Origin: Methylosinus sp. C49
Lineage (GTDB): Bacteria > Pseudomonadota > Alphaproteobacteria > Rhizobiales > Beijerinckiaceae
NCBI RefSeq assembly: GCF_009936375.1
Contig: NZ_AP022332.1
Span: 3,854,176 to 3,918,175 of the forward strand
Length of the DNA: 64,000 bases
Reading direction: 5' to 3'
Shown here: one piece after another, positions 18,274-28,514 of the stretch
Position numbering within the stretch: position 1 is the first letter of the stretch
Layout of the letters: the number at the start of each line of letters is the position of its first letter
Notes under the pieces: model-generated
What the model saw: only the letters and a program-made list of their open reading frames with translations
The model's database searches: none
What the model was told of the DNA's origin: nothing
Program-made: the position numbers and the translations under genes

Positions 18274-18977
18274 CGCACAAAGTTTCTCAGGTCTCAATTC
18301 AAACTCGCGTTCTCATCCGAGCGACGGACATCCTGCTTTCCGGCTCGGCGCTGCTATTGCTCGCTCCGCTGTTAGCGCCGATCATGCTGGCGCTGCGGCT
18401 TACGGGAGAGGGCAATGTCTTTTTCCGGCAGCGGCGCATCGGAAAGAAAGGCCGAGAGTTTGAACTGTTCAAATTTGCGACCATGCTAAAGAACAGTCCG
18501 AGCATCGGTGCTGGCGAACTGACATTGGCAGACGACCCCAGGGTTCTCCCGCTCGGTCGCTTCCTACGTCGCGCCAAGCTCAACGAATTGCCGCAACTCC
18601 TCAATATTCTCAAGGGCGACTTGAGCATTATCGGGCCGAGGCCACAAACCTCGAGATTTTACAATTCTTATCGACCGGAGGATCGGGTCTACGTGTCCAT
18701 GGTCCGCCCGGGTCTTTCGGGTGTCGGCTCGGTGCTATTTCGCGACGAGGAGAAGATCATTTCCGAAGTGGCCGATCCCATTCGCTTCGACGAGGAGGTC
18801 ATCACGCCCTACAAGGGGCGGATCGAACGATGGTTCGTTTGTAACCAGTCGGTATCTCTGTATTTCGAACTGATAATAACAACGTTGCTGGTCGTGCTTT
18901 GTCCCCGGAGGGGCTATCATCGAAGATTGCTTATTCGCCTTCCGCCACCGCCGGAGGCGCTCCGGCGATTTCTTTGA
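18270..18977 (+). CDS. Initiating sugar-phosphate transferase (WcaJ/PglC superfamily)
   Basis: A 235-residue monotopic phosphoglycosyl transferase. GTG 18270 overlaps the previous stop as GTGA and is preceded by GGGAGAG; TTG 18258 is an alternative. One hydrophobic re-entrant segment (about residues 20-42) is followed by GEGNVFFRQRRIGKKG, FKFATM, LPQLLNILKGD and IIGPRPQT, the core of the family. It transfers a sugar-1-phosphate from a UDP-sugar to undecaprenyl phosphate at the inner membrane, starting the repeat unit. It has a clear paralogue at the far end of the locus (50412-51119). Confidence 0.9.
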   Translation: MTHKVSQVSIQTRVLIRATDILLSGSALLLLAPLLAPIMLALRLTGEGNVFFRQRRIGKKGREFELFKFATMLKNSPSIGAGELTLADDPRVLPLGRFLRRAKLNELPQLLNILKGDLSIIGPRPQTSRFYNSYRPEDRVYVSMVRPGLSGVGSVLFRDEEKIISEVADPIRFDEEVITPYKGRIERWFVCNQSVSLYFELIITTLLVVLCPRRGYHRRLLIRLPPPPEALRRFL

Positions 18978-19015
18978 GCTACAAGAAGATGTGAACTCAT
19001 ATCAATCCTCACCGA

Positions 19016-22000
19016 TCAAAACCCATGCGCCCGGCCGCGTAGGCCGATGGACAATGAAAGGGTGGTAACGAACAGCAGGGGAACGAAGAAGATGGCGAGG
19101 GCCGTCGCCGCGATCATGCCGCCCATGACGCCGACCCCGATCGCGTTTTGCGCGGCCGATCCGGCGCCGCTAGCGAAAGCGAGCGGCGCGACGCCGAGGA
19201 TGAAGGCGAAGGACGTCATGACGATCGGGCGCAGCCGCTGGCGCGCCGCGAGCAGCGTCGCTTCGATCACATCCATGCCCGCCTTTTGATGGTCGATCGC
19301 GAATTCGACGATCAGAATGGCGTTCTTGGCGACGAGACCGATCGTCGTCAGCAGGCCGACCTTGAAATACACATCGTTGACCTGTCCGAACATCAGCGCC
19401 GCGACGAGCGCGCCGAGCACGCCGATCGGCGCGCACAGCATGACCGCGAGAGGGACCGTCCAACTTTCATAGAGCGCGGCAAGGCACAGGAAAACGACGA
19501 GGACGGAGATCGCATAGAGCGCAGTGGCCTGATTGCCCGAGAGCCGCTCCTGCCGCGACAAGCTCGTCCACTCATGGGAAAATCCGGGCGGCAAGCCGGC
19601 GACGAGACGATCGATCTCCGTCATCGCGTCGCCGGAGCTGGCGCCGATCCCGGCCTCGCCCTGGATCTGAACGGCGGGCGATCCGTTGTAACGTTCGAGG
19701 CGCGGCGAGCCGAAGGTCCAGCGGCCGGACGCGAAGGACGAGAAAGGCGCCATCTCGCCCGAAGCAGTCCGGACATGCCAGCGGTCGAGATCGTCGGGCT
19801 GCATTCGGAAATCGGCAGCCGATTGCAGATAGACCTTTTTGACGCGGCCGCGATCGATGAAGTCGTTCACATAGGCGCCGCCCCATGCCGTCGACAGCGT
19901 GGCGTTGACGGCCGCGAGATCGATCCCGAGAGCGCTCGCTTTTTCCTGATCGACCTCGATCGCAAATTGCGGCGTGTCGTCCTGGCCGTTCGGCCGCACG
20001 CCGTTCAAGAGCCTGCTTCGCGCGGCGTCTGCGAGCAAATGATCTCGCGCGGCCAAGAGCTTTTCGTGGCCGGAGCCGGTCATATCTTCGAGATAGAAAT
20101 CGAAGCCACTGCTCGTGCCCAATCCCTCGATTGCCGGGGGCGCCAGCACGAAGACCTGCGCGTCGCGAATGCCGGTGAGCGCGGCCGTCGCGCGCTCCGT
20201 CACCGCCTTCGCCGACAGGTCGGACGCCTTGCGTTCCGAAAAGTCGCGCAAGCCGACGAACGCCATGCCGACATTCTGGCCGAGGCCGCTGAAGGCGAAG
20301 CCCCTCACCGTCATGACGCCATCGACGGCCTTGCTCTCCTGATCGAGAAAATAGCGAGTCACCCGATCGAGCGCGCGCTCCGTGCGGTCGCTGGTCGCGC
20401 CGACAGGCAGCTGCACGCTGACCATCAGATAGCCCTGGTCCTCCTGCGGCAGGAACGAGCTCGGCAAGCGCGTGAACAACGCGGCGGCCGCGACCATCAT
20501 CACGGCCAGAGCCGCGAAGCCGCGTCTCGGGCGCCGCAGAACGGCGTGCGCGCCATCTCGATAGGCGTCGGCGCCGCGTTCCATGTTGCGATCGAACCAG
20601 CGGAACAAGCCGGCCTTCTCGGCGCCCGCCTTCGGCGGACGAAGAAGCGTCGCGCAGAGCGCCGGCGTCAGGATCAGCGCGACGCCGACCGACAGCGCCA
20701 TGGCCGAAACGATCGTGACCGAGAACTGACGATAGATGACGCCGACCGAACCGCCGAAGAACGCCATCGGCACGAAGACCGCGGACAAGACCGTCGTGAT
20801 GCCGATGAGCGCGCCGGTGATCCCGCTCATGGATTTGACCGTGGCCTCGCGTGGCGACAGCCCTTCCTCATGCATGATGCGCTCGACATTCTCGACCACG
20901 ACGATGGCGTCGTCGACCAGGAGTCCGATCGCCAGCACCATGGCGAACATGGTGAGCGTGTTGATCGAATATCCCGCGACCGCCAGAACGCCGAAGGTTC
21001 CGAGCAGCACCACGGGCACGGCGAGCGTCGGAATGAGCGTGGCGCGGATATTGTGCAGAAAGGCCAGCATGACGAGAAAGACGAGCGCGATCGCCTCGAT
21101 CAGCGTGTGCGTCACCTGCTCGATCGAGATTTTGACGAAAGGCGTCGTGTCGTAGGGATAGACGACCTTCACTCCTTCCGGAAACGTCGGCGCGAGCCGA
21201 TCGATCGCCGCCTTGACCGCCGTGGCCGTGCGGACTGCATTCGCGCCCGTCGCGAGATTGACGGCGAGGCCGGTTGCCGGCGCGCCATTGTAGGTCGATG
21301 CGCTGACATAGTCCTCGGCGCCGAGCTCGACGGTCGCGACATCGCCGATGCGAACCAGCGAGCCGTCGGCCGCGCTTTTCACGATGACGTTCCGAAACTG
21401 CTCCGGCGTCTGCAGGCGGCTCTGCGCCGTGACGGTGGCGTTGAGCTGCTGCCCTCTGCGCGCCGGCAAGCCTCCGATCTGTCCTGCCGACACTTGCGCG
21501 TTCTGCGCCTGAATCGCGCTCGCGACATCGCTCGGGTTCAGCGCATATCCGGCGAGCCTGTCCGGATCGAGCCAAATGCGCATCGCATAGCCGGCGCCGA
21601 AGAGCTGCGTGTTGCCGACGCCCTCGACCCGTTTCAGCGTGTCGTTGAGCGCGCTCTTGACGTAATCCGACAAATCCGTGCCGGTCATCTTGCCGTCGGT
21701 CGAGGCGAAGCCGACGACCATCAGAAAGGCGCTCGACGATTTGGTGACGGTGAGGCCATTGGACTGGACCATGGTCGGCAACAGCGCGGTGATGAGCTGC
21801 AGCTTGTTCTGCACCTGCATCTGCGCCACATCCGGATTGGCGGCGTTGGTGAAGGTGAGGGTGATGTCGGCCTGGCCGGTCGATGTCGACGTCGAGGTCA
21901 TGTAGTCGAGATGGTCGAGGCCGGTCATGCCTTGCTCGATGATCTTGGTGACCGAATTCTCGACCGTCCGCGCATCGGCGCCGGGATAGGTGGCGGTGAT

Positions 22001-22135
22001 CTGGATCGTCGGCGGCGCGATCTCCGGATATTGCGAGACCTGCAGGCCGATGAGCGCCAGCAGGCCACCGAGCATGACGACGATTGCGATCACCGAGGCG
22101 AAGATCGGACGGACGATGAAAAATGCGGAGATCAC
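19016..22135 (-). CDS. RND-family multidrug efflux transporter, inner-membrane pump (AcrB/MexB type)
   Basis: A full-length 1039-residue HAE1 RND pump. The N-terminal helix is followed by a large periplasmic loop, the central helix block with the proton-relay Asp pair in [14 protein letters not shown] (TM4), a second periplasmic loop and a second helix block ending at the C-terminus. Characteristic segments include [19 protein letters not shown] and NAILIVEFA. It exports hydrophobic drugs, detergents or solvents using proton influx. It is encoded five bases after the adaptor gene; no outer-membrane factor (TolC) gene is in the window, so a remote one must be used. Confidence 0.93.
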   Translation of the reverse strand: MISAFFIVRPIFASVIAIVVMLGGLLALIGLQVSQYPEIAPPTIQITATYPGADARTVENSVTKIIEQGMTGLDHLDYMTSTSTSTGQADITLTFTNAANPDVAQMQVQNKLQLITALLPTMVQSNGLTVTKSSSAFLMVVGFASTDGKMTGTDLSDYVKSALNDTLKRVEGVGNTQLFGAGYAMRIWLDPDRLAGYALNPSDVASAIQAQNAQVSAGQIGGLPARRGQQLNATVTAQSRLQTPEQFRNVIVKSAADGSLVRIGDVATVELGAEDYVSASTYNGAPATGLAVNLATGANAVRTATAVKAAIDRLAPTFPEGVKVVYPYDTTPFVKISIEQVTHTLIEAIALVFLVMLAFLHNIRATLIPTLAVPVVLLGTFGVLAVAGYSINTLTMFAMVLAIGLLVDDAIVVVENVERIMHEEGLSPREATVKSMSGITGALIGITTVLSAVFVPMAFFGGSVGVIYRQFSVTIVSAMALSVGVALILTPALCATLLRPPKAGAEKAGLFRWFDRNMERGADAYRDGAHAVLRRPRRGFAALAVMMVAAAALFTRLPSSFLPQEDQGYLMVSVQLPVGATSDRTERALDRVTRYFLDQESKAVDGVMTVRGFAFSGLGQNVGMAFVGLRDFSERKASDLSAKAVTERATAALTGIRDAQVFVLAPPAIEGLGTSSGFDFYLEDMTGSGHEKLLAARDHLLADAARSRLLNGVRPNGQDDTPQFAIEVDQEKASALGIDLAAVNATLSTAWGGAYVNDFIDRGRVKKVYLQSAADFRMQPDDLDRWHVRTASGEMAPFSSFASGRWTFGSPRLERYNGSPAVQIQGEAGIGASSGDAMTEIDRLVAGLPPGFSHEWTSLSRQERLSGNQATALYAISVLVVFLCLAALYESWTVPLAVMLCAPIGVLGALVAALMFGQVNDVYFKVGLLTTIGLVAKNAILIVEFAIDHQKAGMDVIEATLLAARQRLRPIVMTSFAFILGVAPLAFASGAGSAAQNAIGVGVMGGMIAATALAIFFVPLLFVTTLSLSIGLRGRAHGF

Positions 22136-22140
22136 GCGCG

Positions 22141-23334
22141 TCAGCCTTTCGCCTGGATTTTCGTCGTCGTCGGCTCACGTTCGCGCAGCTCGCCGGTGGC
22201 GTCGTCGATCACGACCTCGACACCTCTCGCCAGTTGCCCGGCGCGCACGAGTTGCAGGCCTTCGACAACCACGCGGTCGCCGTCGTCGAGCCCCGCCGTG
22301 ACCAGCCAATTATTGCCGACCGTCCTGCCGATGGAGAGCACGCGCTCTTCGATCTTGTCGTCCTTGCCGAGCACCAGCGCCGTCGCCTGCCCCCTGACGT
22401 TGCGGACGACCGCGCGCTGAGGGACGAGGAACGCGCCGGGCGCGGCGCCTTCCTCGACGATCGCCCGGGCGTACATTCCCGGAAGAAGCAGTCGCTTCGG
22501 ATTAGGGAAGACCGCTCGCACAGTCGCGGTTCCGGTCGTCTGGCTGACTTTGGCCTCGGTGAATTCGAGCCGCCCTGTCATCGGATAGACCCAACCATTT
22601 TCGAGCTTCAGCTTCACATCGACTTTGCGCTCCGACGATCGGATGCGGCCCTCGTCGATGGCCTGTCGCAGATCGAGCAAGGCGGCGCTCGATCGGGTGA
22701 GGTCGACATAGATCGGATCGAGCGTGCGGATGGTGGTGAGCGTGTCGGCCTGACCGGCCGTCATCAGCGCGCCTTGCGTCAGCGAGGACTTGTCGGCGCG
22801 GCCGCCGATCGGCGCCTTGATCGTCGTATAGTCGAGATTGATCTTGGCGCTCGCGACATTCGCCTGCGCCGTCGCCACATCGGCTCGCGCCTGAGTGAGC
22901 GCGGCGATGGCCTCCTCGAGATCCTGCGCGCTGACAGCGTTCTTTTTGATCAGTCCCTGATAGCGCTCGACCTTGGCTTGCGCACTGGGCACAGTGGCCT
23001 CGGCTTTCCGCAGCGCGGCGACGGCGCTGTCATGCGCGGCTCGATAGGGGGCGGCATCGATCTGATAGAGCGGCGCGCCCTCGGCGACTTCGCCACCCTC
23101 CTGGAACAGCCGCTTCTGAATGATCCCCGCGACCTGCGGCCGCACTTCCGCCACCAGCGAAGCGACGATGCGGCCGGGCAGCTCGGAGGCGATGGCGACA
23201 TTGCGAGGATGCAAGGTGACGACGCCCACCTCGGGCCGCTCGGGCGACGCCTTGGCTCGGTCGCTCGAAATGAAGTCGCATCCGGTGAGCGCGACGGCGG
23301 CGGTGAAGGCGGCGATCGTCGTGCGAAAATTCAT
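22141..23334 (-). CDS. RND efflux periplasmic adaptor (membrane fusion protein, AcrA/MexA type)
   Basis: A 397-residue lipoprotein adaptor. The N-terminus has a signal peptide with the lipobox LTGC at about residues 16-19. The barrel-sandwich halves flank an alpha-helical hairpin (alternating Ala/Gln/Lys around residues 100-165), followed by the beta-barrel domain with SLTQGALM and the [25 protein letters not shown] segment. It links the pump to an outer-membrane channel. The gene is first in the two-gene operon and diverges from the response regulator gene across 247 bases. Confidence 0.92.
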   Translation of the reverse strand: MNFRTTIAAFTAAVALTGCDFISSDRAKASPERPEVGVVTLHPRNVAIASELPGRIVASLVAEVRPQVAGIIQKRLFQEGGEVAEGAPLYQIDAAPYRAAHDSAVAALRKAEATVPSAQAKVERYQGLIKKNAVSAQDLEEAIAALTQARADVATAQANVASAKINLDYTTIKAPIGGRADKSSLTQGALMTAGQADTLTTIRTLDPIYVDLTRSSAALLDLRQAIDEGRIRSSERKVDVKLKLENGWVYPMTGRLEFTEAKVSQTTGTATVRAVFPNPKRLLLPGMYARAIVEEGAAPGAFLVPQRAVVRNVRGQATALVLGKDDKIEERVLSIGRTVGNNWLVTAGLDDGDRVVVEGLQLVRAGQLARGVEVVIDDATGELREREPTTTKIQAKG

Positions 23335-23409
23335 GGGCGCGCTTTCGAGAATATTGCGGAGGCTTAGGGTTCGATCGTGACCTACGCCGTCGCCGTTCGA
23401 GAATCGTGC

Positions 23410-23431
23410 AGATTTGATGGAGATTTGATGG
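23410..23431. promoter_or_regulatory. 11-bp perfect tandem repeat, candidate OmpR-type operator
   Basis: AGATTTGATGG occurs twice head to tail (23410-23420 and 23421-23431) in the 247-base region between the divergent efflux and response-regulator genes. OmpR/PhoB-family regulators bind direct repeats spaced about one helical turn, so this is a good candidate site for the adjacent regulator to control both operons. The match is to geometry only. Confidence 0.5.
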
Positions 23432-23581
23432 AGACCGCGGATGTCCGCGCTCTCGAGGCGTCGGGAGCGTTTGCAGCGGCCGGAATTTCGGCCATATGTC
23501 GGGGCGGCCAGAGCGCGCGAAGGCGCCGTCCCACCCGCGAGGACCGATGAGCCCAGTCAGCAAGCCCGCGAGCGTTCGACC

Positions 23582-24268
23582 ATGAACGAACTCGTTCTCA
23601 TCGCCGACGACGAACCGGAAATCACCGCGATTCTGGAAGCCTATCTGGCGCGGGAAGGGCTGCGAACCGTGAGCGCGGCGGATGGCCGGATCGCGCTCGA
23701 TCAACATGCGATTCTGAAGCCGGACATCGTCTTGCTGGACGTGAACATGCCGAATGTCGACGGCTGGGAGACTTTGGCCGAGCTGCGGCGCCGCGGCGAC
23801 ACGCCGGTCATCATGATCACCGCGCTCGACGAGGACATCGAGCGCCTTCAGGGACTGCGTCTCGGCGCCGACGATTACGTGGTGAAACCGTTCAATCCGG
23901 CGGAAATCGTCGCGCGCGTCAAGGCGGTTCTGCGGAGAACCAATGCGCGCGGCGATAGCCCCGTCTTACGGATCGGCAAGCTCGAGATCGACATCGAGAG
24001 CTTTCTTGCCAAGGTGCGAGACGGCGAAGCGGCAGCGTCCCTGCCTCTGACGCTGACAGAATTCCGCCTCCTCGCCCATATGGCGAAATCGCCCTCGCGC
24101 GCGTTTAGCCGCGGCGAGCTGGTCGACGCATGCCTACCGGGCGGCGACGCGCTCGAGCGGACGGTCGACAGTCATATGAGCAATCTGCGCCGCAAGCTCG
24201 ACGAGGCCGGCGCGTCCGGTCTGATGAATGTCGTGCGCGGCGTCGGCTATCGGCTGGCGGCGCCATGA
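23582..24268 (+). CDS. OmpR-family response regulator, likely controls the adjacent RND pump
   Basis: A 228-residue regulator. ATG 23582 is chosen because the receiver domain begins at once (LVLIADDEPEI); the frame runs further upstream without family resemblance. The receiver has acidic residues DDE near residue 9-11, the phosphoacceptor Asp in DIVLLDVNMPNVDGW (about residue 53) and the conserved Lys in DYVVKPF. The C-terminal winged helix (LTLTEFRLLAHMAKSP ... VDSHMSNLRRKL) binds DNA. Its stop overlaps the kinase start (ATGA). The arrangement resembles BaeSR or AdeRS controlling an RND pump. Confidence 0.9.
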   Translation: MNELVLIADDEPEITAILEAYLAREGLRTVSAADGRIALDQHAILKPDIVLLDVNMPNVDGWETLAELRRRGDTPVIMITALDEDIERLQGLRLGADDYVVKPFNPAEIVARVKAVLRRTNARGDSPVLRIGKLEIDIESFLAKVRDGEAAASLPLTLTEFRLLAHMAKSPSRAFSRGELVDACLPGGDALERTVDSHMSNLRRKLDEAGASGLMNVVRGVGYRLAAP

Positions 24269-25362
24269 CCCGCCATCGTTTGAGCCGACAGATCACGCTG
24301 TCGATGAGCGCGGTCGTCGCCGTCGCCGTCATGATCGTTTTCGTCGGCACCTTCACCTTCTACGGCATCTATCTGACCTACTACCCGCCGCCGCCCGGGC
24401 CGCCGCCGCTTCTTCCCGAGGCGCCGGACTTCGTGCTGATCGCGGTCCTGCTGCTCTTCGCTCTCGTCATCGCGATCTTTGCTGCGCTTCGCTTGACGAA
24501 GCGGATTCTCGTGCCTCTCAATTCGCTCGCCGAAGGCGCGCGCGGCATCGCCGCTGGCGATCTCACGGCGCGGGCCTCGCCGGGCGACAGATCGCTCGGC
24601 GAAACGGCTCGACTGGTGGACGACTTCAATGCGATGGCGCAACGCCTCGAGGATAGCGTCACGGCGATGACCTCCTGGAACGCGGCCATCGCGCATGAGC
24701 TCCGCACGCCATTGACGATATTGCGGGGGCGGCTGCACGGCCTCGCCGACGGGGTGTTCGAGCCGAGCGACGAATTGTTCCGCGATCTCCTATCGCAAGT
24801 GGAGGGCTTGTCGCGCCTCGTCGACGATTTGCGTATCGTCACACTGTCGGAGAGCCGCCGGCTGGAAATGCGTTTCGAGCCGACCGATCTCGAGCAGGAG
24901 ATTCGGCAGGCCGTCGAGGCCATGCAACCCGCTCTCATCGAGGCCGGCTTCACGATCGAGCTCGATACCCGCCGAATCGTGCTGGCCTGCGACGGGGTCC
25001 GATTGCGGCAAGCGCTGCTCGCCCTTCTGGAGAACGCGAAACGCTACGCGACGCCGAGTCTCTTGCGTGTTTCGACGCGAGTGGAAAAGGGCGCGCTCGT
25101 GATCGCAGTCGAAGACCAAGGGCCGGGCCTCGCTCCCGACTTCGCGCCGCATGCGTTCGAAACATTCAGCCGGGCGGAAGGCTCACGCTCACGGCTGCAC
25201 GGCGGTGCGGGCCTCGGCCTCTCCGTGGTGCGCGCCATAGCGGAGGCGCATCACGGCCGCGCGCAATACAGAGCCTCCGCGGCGGGCGGCGCGATCTTCG
25301 AGATCGTTCTGCCGCTCGTCCGGGAGCGCGATCACATCGGCGGCGAACCGCCAGCCGAATGA
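24265..25362 (+). CDS. Membrane sensor histidine kinase, partner of the preceding regulator
   Basis: A 365-residue kinase starting at ATG 24265, overlapping the regulator stop. Two membrane helices (about residues 12-35 and 52-72) flank a very short periplasmic loop that includes a proline-rich YYPPPPGPPP run. A HAMP domain follows, then the H box AIAHELRTPL, N box LLALLENAKRYA, and G boxes EDQGPGLA and GGAGLGLSVV. The tiny sensor loop is like BaeS/AdeS kinases, which sense membrane-borne signals. It should phosphorylate the regulator next door. Confidence 0.88.
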   Translation: MTRHRLSRQITLSMSAVVAVAVMIVFVGTFTFYGIYLTYYPPPPGPPPLLPEAPDFVLIAVLLLFALVIAIFAALRLTKRILVPLNSLAEGARGIAAGDLTARASPGDRSLGETARLVDDFNAMAQRLEDSVTAMTSWNAAIAHELRTPLTILRGRLHGLADGVFEPSDELFRDLLSQVEGLSRLVDDLRIVTLSESRRLEMRFEPTDLEQEIRQAVEAMQPALIEAGFTIELDTRRIVLACDGVRLRQALLALLENAKRYATPSLLRVSTRVEKGALVIAVEDQGPGLAPDFAPHAFETFSRAEGSRSRLHGGAGLGLSVVRAIAEAHHGRAQYRASAAGGAIFEIVLPLVRERDHIGGEPPAE

Positions 25363-25393
25363 CGGCGCCCGCCACGAAACTGATCGAACGAGC

Positions 25394-25680
25394 ATGGACT
25401 ATCGAATGACCGGCGCGCCCGCAATGGACCGGCCCGACAACGATTACGAGAAAGTCGCCGCAACGCATGTGTCTCTGCGCCGCGTTCTCGAGCTGTTCGG
25501 GCCTTACCGCGCCAAGATCGCTATTGTCGCCTCCCTGATGCTCCTCGGCGCATGCGCGGACATGTCGTCGCCTTTTCTCCTGCGCGCAATCATAGACGAG
25601 GCTCTGCCTTATTCCGATCTGCATCAGCTCGTCGGCTGGTGGCCGGCCTGCTGTTCGTCGTTGTCCTGTCGACCGGGCGC
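25394..25680 (+). pseudogene. Truncated ABC exporter gene, N-terminal fragment
   Basis: The first ~80 codons encode the start of a half-size ABC exporter (VLELFGPYRAKIAIVASLML, then SPFLLRAIIDEALP). At about 25640 the frame shifts; the continuation LVAGLLFVVVLSTG sits in another frame, then resemblance to the family ends near 25680. No Walker A, signature or Walker B motif exists in the window, so the gene is a broken remnant. The 110 bases between it and the converging kinase gene hold nothing I recognise. Confidence 0.6.
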
Positions 25681-25793
25681 GGCGGCTTCGATATCGTCAA
25701 GGTGAGCGACAGATGCGGGGTCGGCGCCGTCGCCGACTTCGACTTGGCGCAGAAGGCCGAAGGCGTCGTTGGCGTCGAACACATTGGTGACTC

Positions 25794-27176
25794 CTACGTC
25801 GTCGCGCGCCCGGCGTCGATCGTGGCCAGCGGAAAGGCGAGGCGGAAGGTCGCGCCGCCACCCGGCGTGTCCTCGATCCAGATGCGGCCGCCATGGATGG
25901 TCATCAGCTCCCGAGCGATGGCCAGCCCCAGCCCCGTGCCCGGCGCCATCGTCGTCTTGCGCCAGAAGGGCTCGAAGACGAACTCGCGATCCATCGCCGC
26001 GACGCCCTCGCCATGATCGGCGACGGCGACGGACGGCCCGGCGTCTACCGTCACCGCGATCATGCCGCCGGAAGGCTCCGCGCGCAGCGCATTGTCAATG
26101 ACATTGGAGAGAACGGACTCGATCGCCATGCGATCGCCATGGATCGCCACAGTCCCGGCGGGGGCCACGAAATCGATCTGCCGATTGCTGCGATAGGCGA
26201 GAAGCAGGGCATCCGACACGATGGCCCTCGCCGTCTCGACGAGGTCGAGCTCCTCGAAGGCGTCCTCGGCGCGCGCGCCGATACGGGAGATTGCGAGCAA
26301 TTGCTCGACGATGTTGCGGATGCGGCGCGCATCGCGCTTGAGGTCGGTTTTCAGCGTCGGCTCCTCCGGCGCGTCGAGCCGCGCGCTCAATATCGCGACC
26401 GGCGTGCGCAGCTCATGCGCGGCGTTGGCGGTGAAGCGGCGCAAAGTCATGGCGCCGTCGTCGAGACGCGCCAGCGTCTCATTGGTCGTTCGCACGAGCG
26501 GCGCCAGCTCGTCGGGATAATTGCGTTCAGGCAGACGCTGATGCAGCGAGTTCAGATCGATGCCGGTCAGGCCCGCCGTGAATTCGCGGATCGGCCGCAG
26601 CTCGCGTCTGACCGCGAGCCACATGACGGGAACCGACAGCACGAGCGGCGTGACGAGATAATAGATATGACCCCAGGATTGTTTGAGGAACCCGATCACG
26701 AGATCGGTCCAATGGCCCTTGTAGCCATAGACGACGACTTGAAGCCGGCCCATCGGCGTTTCGCCATCCTCCATAACGGCCCTGCCGTCGCGACCCGGGA
26801 GCGTGAATTCGATCCAATGGGGCTTATAGGGCAGCAGCGCGGAAAAGCTGCGGGCGAGCTCCGGCGACGAGCCGGATGCGACCAGCTCCTTCTCCGGATC
26901 GAACACCGCGAAGCGCAAGCCGGGATTGCGCTCGATCTCTCGTTGCAAAGCGGCGGAGGCCTCGATGCGAACGAAGCCGCCCTCGTCTCGCGTCAGCGAT
27001 GCGATCACGAGTTCGCGCGCGCGCATGATGGCGTAGAATTTGAGCGCGTCGTAGCTGAATCCAACCACGCCGTAATGATCGAGGAAGATGGAGACGAACC
27101 AGCCGATCGCGAAGGCCGATATCTGCGTGACGACGAGCGTTCGCAAGAGCCGGGTCGACAGCGACCAGCGCCTCAT
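25794..27176 (-). CDS. Membrane sensor histidine kinase of a second two-component system
   Basis: A 460-residue kinase. TM1 lies at about residues 12-34 and TM2 at about 178-197, enclosing a ~140-residue periplasmic sensor domain. A HAMP-like linker leads to the H box AAHELRTPVAIL, the N box VLSNVIDNALRAE, and G boxes VADHGEGVAA and GTGLGLAIA. The architecture is that of QseC/PmrB/TctE-type kinases. ATG at 27176 overlaps the regulator stop by four bases. It shares the - strand with its regulator and diverges from the DUF2946-TonB receptor operon, which it may control. Confidence 0.88.
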   Translation of the reverse strand: MRRWSLSTRLLRTLVVTQISAFAIGWFVSIFLDHYGVVGFSYDALKFYAIMRARELVIASLTRDEGGFVRIEASAALQREIERNPGLRFAVFDPEKELVASGSSPELARSFSALLPYKPHWIEFTLPGRDGRAVMEDGETPMGRLQVVVYGYKGHWTDLVIGFLKQSWGHIYYLVTPLVLSVPVMWLAVRRELRPIREFTAGLTGIDLNSLHQRLPERNYPDELAPLVRTTNETLARLDDGAMTLRRFTANAAHELRTPVAILSARLDAPEEPTLKTDLKRDARRIRNIVEQLLAISRIGARAEDAFEELDLVETARAIVSDALLLAYRSNRQIDFVAPAGTVAIHGDRMAIESVLSNVIDNALRAEPSGGMIAVTVDAGPSVAVADHGEGVAAMDREFVFEPFWRKTTMAPGTGLGLAIARELMTIHGGRIWIEDTPGGGATFRLAFPLATIDAGRATT

Positions 27177-27853
27177 CGTCCCGCCGCCTCCGTGAGCATA
27201 TAGCCGATGCCGCGCGCGGTCAGGATCGCCACATCGGCGCCGGCCGAGCCGAGGCGCTGGCGCAGGCGCGAGACCAGCGTGTCGATCGCATTGGCCTGCA
27301 CATCGTCGCCGGTGCTGAACACCTCGTCGAGCAGCACGTCGCGCGTCACGACGCGGTCGGCGCGCCGGACCAGCGCTTCGAGAAGCGTGAGCTCGCGACG
27401 CCGCAAGGCGAATGGCTTCCCTCCGATGGTGACGCCCCGCGTCGCCGGATCGAATGACAACGCGCCGATGCGGATCGGCGGCAGCGAAGCGCTGCCGGGA
27501 CGACGCAGGCAGGCGCGCACGCGAGCGATGAGCTCCTCGCCCTGAAAGGGCTTGGTCAGATAATCGTCGGCGCCGGCCTCGAGCCCCGAGACCTTGCTGG
27601 TGAGCGAATCGAGCGCGGTCAGCATCATCACCCGCGCGCCAGGACGCATGGCGCGGATGCGCGGAATCAACTCGGCGCCGTCGCCGTCGGGCAAGCGCCG
27701 GTCGAGCAGATTGAGGTCATAGGCGATCTGCCGGGTCGCCTCTTCCGCCTCGCGGATCGACGTCGCATGGTCGATCACGAAGCCTGCGCCTTTGAGCAGG
27801 GAGGAGAGGAGCCGCGACATGTCGGGCTCGTCCTCCACCAATAGGATCTTCAC
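27173..27853 (-). CDS. OmpR-family response regulator of the second two-component system
   Basis: A 226-residue regulator: LLVEDEPDM gives the acidic pocket, the phosphoacceptor Asp is in LNLLDRRLPDGDG (about residue 51), and Lys is in DYLTKPF. The C-terminal winged-helix domain reads LRRRELTLLEALVRR and VSRLRQRL. The normal DLVLLD pattern is altered to DLNLLD with the acceptor kept. It is the first gene of its operon. The 207 bases upstream separate it from the divergent DUF2946 gene and probably carry both promoters; a TTGACA at 27959-27964 faces the DUF2946 gene but has no good -10. Confidence 0.88.
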   Translation of the reverse strand: MKILLVEDEPDMSRLLSSLLKGAGFVIDHATSIREAEEATRQIAYDLNLLDRRLPDGDGAELIPRIRAMRPGARVMMLTALDSLTSKVSGLEAGADDYLTKPFQGEELIARVRACLRRPGSASLPPIRIGALSFDPATRGVTIGGKPFALRRRELTLLEALVRRADRVVTRDVLLDEVFSTGDDVQANAIDTLVSRLRQRLGSAGADVAILTARGIGYMLTEAAGR

Positions 27854-28060
27854 TGGACGCCGCTCCAGTCTGGTCTATCCCAGCCCCGTAACGGACGTAG
27901 CACGGCCGGAATGTTGCCGTAAAGTCACAGTCCGGCTGAAGATCACGGCGGGGCAATTTTGACAGACTGGTGATAGGAAGCCTCTCTACCGTTTCGGGAA
28001 ATCGACAACGGAGACGAGACGACTGTGCAGCGGCTATTCCGAGGGAAGGAAAAAGGCGCG

Positions 28061-28435
28061 ATGCTCGGGACGACGCTGCGCGCGCTCGCCTTCGGCACGC
28101 TCACCTTCGTCCTGCTGCTGCAGAACATCGTCGCAGCGGGGCAGGCCCATATGCGGCGCGCGGGCGTCGGCGCCACCGCCACGACGTCGCTCTCGAAGCT
28201 CTGCATGCCGGGCGCCGCCGGCGACGCGCAGCACGCCGATCACAAGGCCGCCTGCGTTCTTTGCTGCGGCGCGCAACAGAGTCCGTCGCCGCCGCCGCGC
28301 GAGACGGCGTCGAACCACCTCGCGCGGCGGATCGCCGTCTTTCTCGATCGCGCTCCCGAGAGCCCGCGCACGCCGTCCGCGCAGAGCGGATGGACGAGCT
28401 CCTGGTCCTCGCGCGCGCCGCCTGCTCGCCCCTGA
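28061..28435 (+). CDS. DUF2946-type small secreted protein with Cys/His segment
   Basis: A 124-residue protein with an N-terminal hydrophobic export segment (LRALAFGTLTFVLLLQN), a central HADHKAACVLCCGA segment, and a C-terminal GWTSSWSSRAPPARP tail, which together recall the DUF2946 family. The Cys-x-x-Cys-Cys and His residues could bind a transition metal; this is inference. ATG 28061 follows AAGGAAAAAGG; GTG 28025 is also possible. The TonB receptor gene begins 80 bases later. A second protein with the same tail lies at 37952-38374, again in front of a TonB-receptor operon. Confidence 0.7.
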   Translation: MLGTTLRALAFGTLTFVLLLQNIVAAGQAHMRRAGVGATATTSLSKLCMPGAAGDAQHADHKAACVLCCGAQQSPSPPPRETASNHLARRIAVFLDRAPESPRTPSAQSGWTSSWSSRAPPARP

Positions 28436-28514
28436 CCGATCGAAGGCGGCCCCGAGCCGCACATCCCCTCGGTTCGCGCGAGCGCGATGCGCCGCGCCTG
28501 GAGCTGTGACCATC

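Noticed and set aside
19148..22420. 1090-codon open frame antisense to the RND pump gene
   Set aside because: It mirrors the RND gene, has an Arg/Asp/His-rich composition typical of GC-rich antisense frames, and shows no domain.
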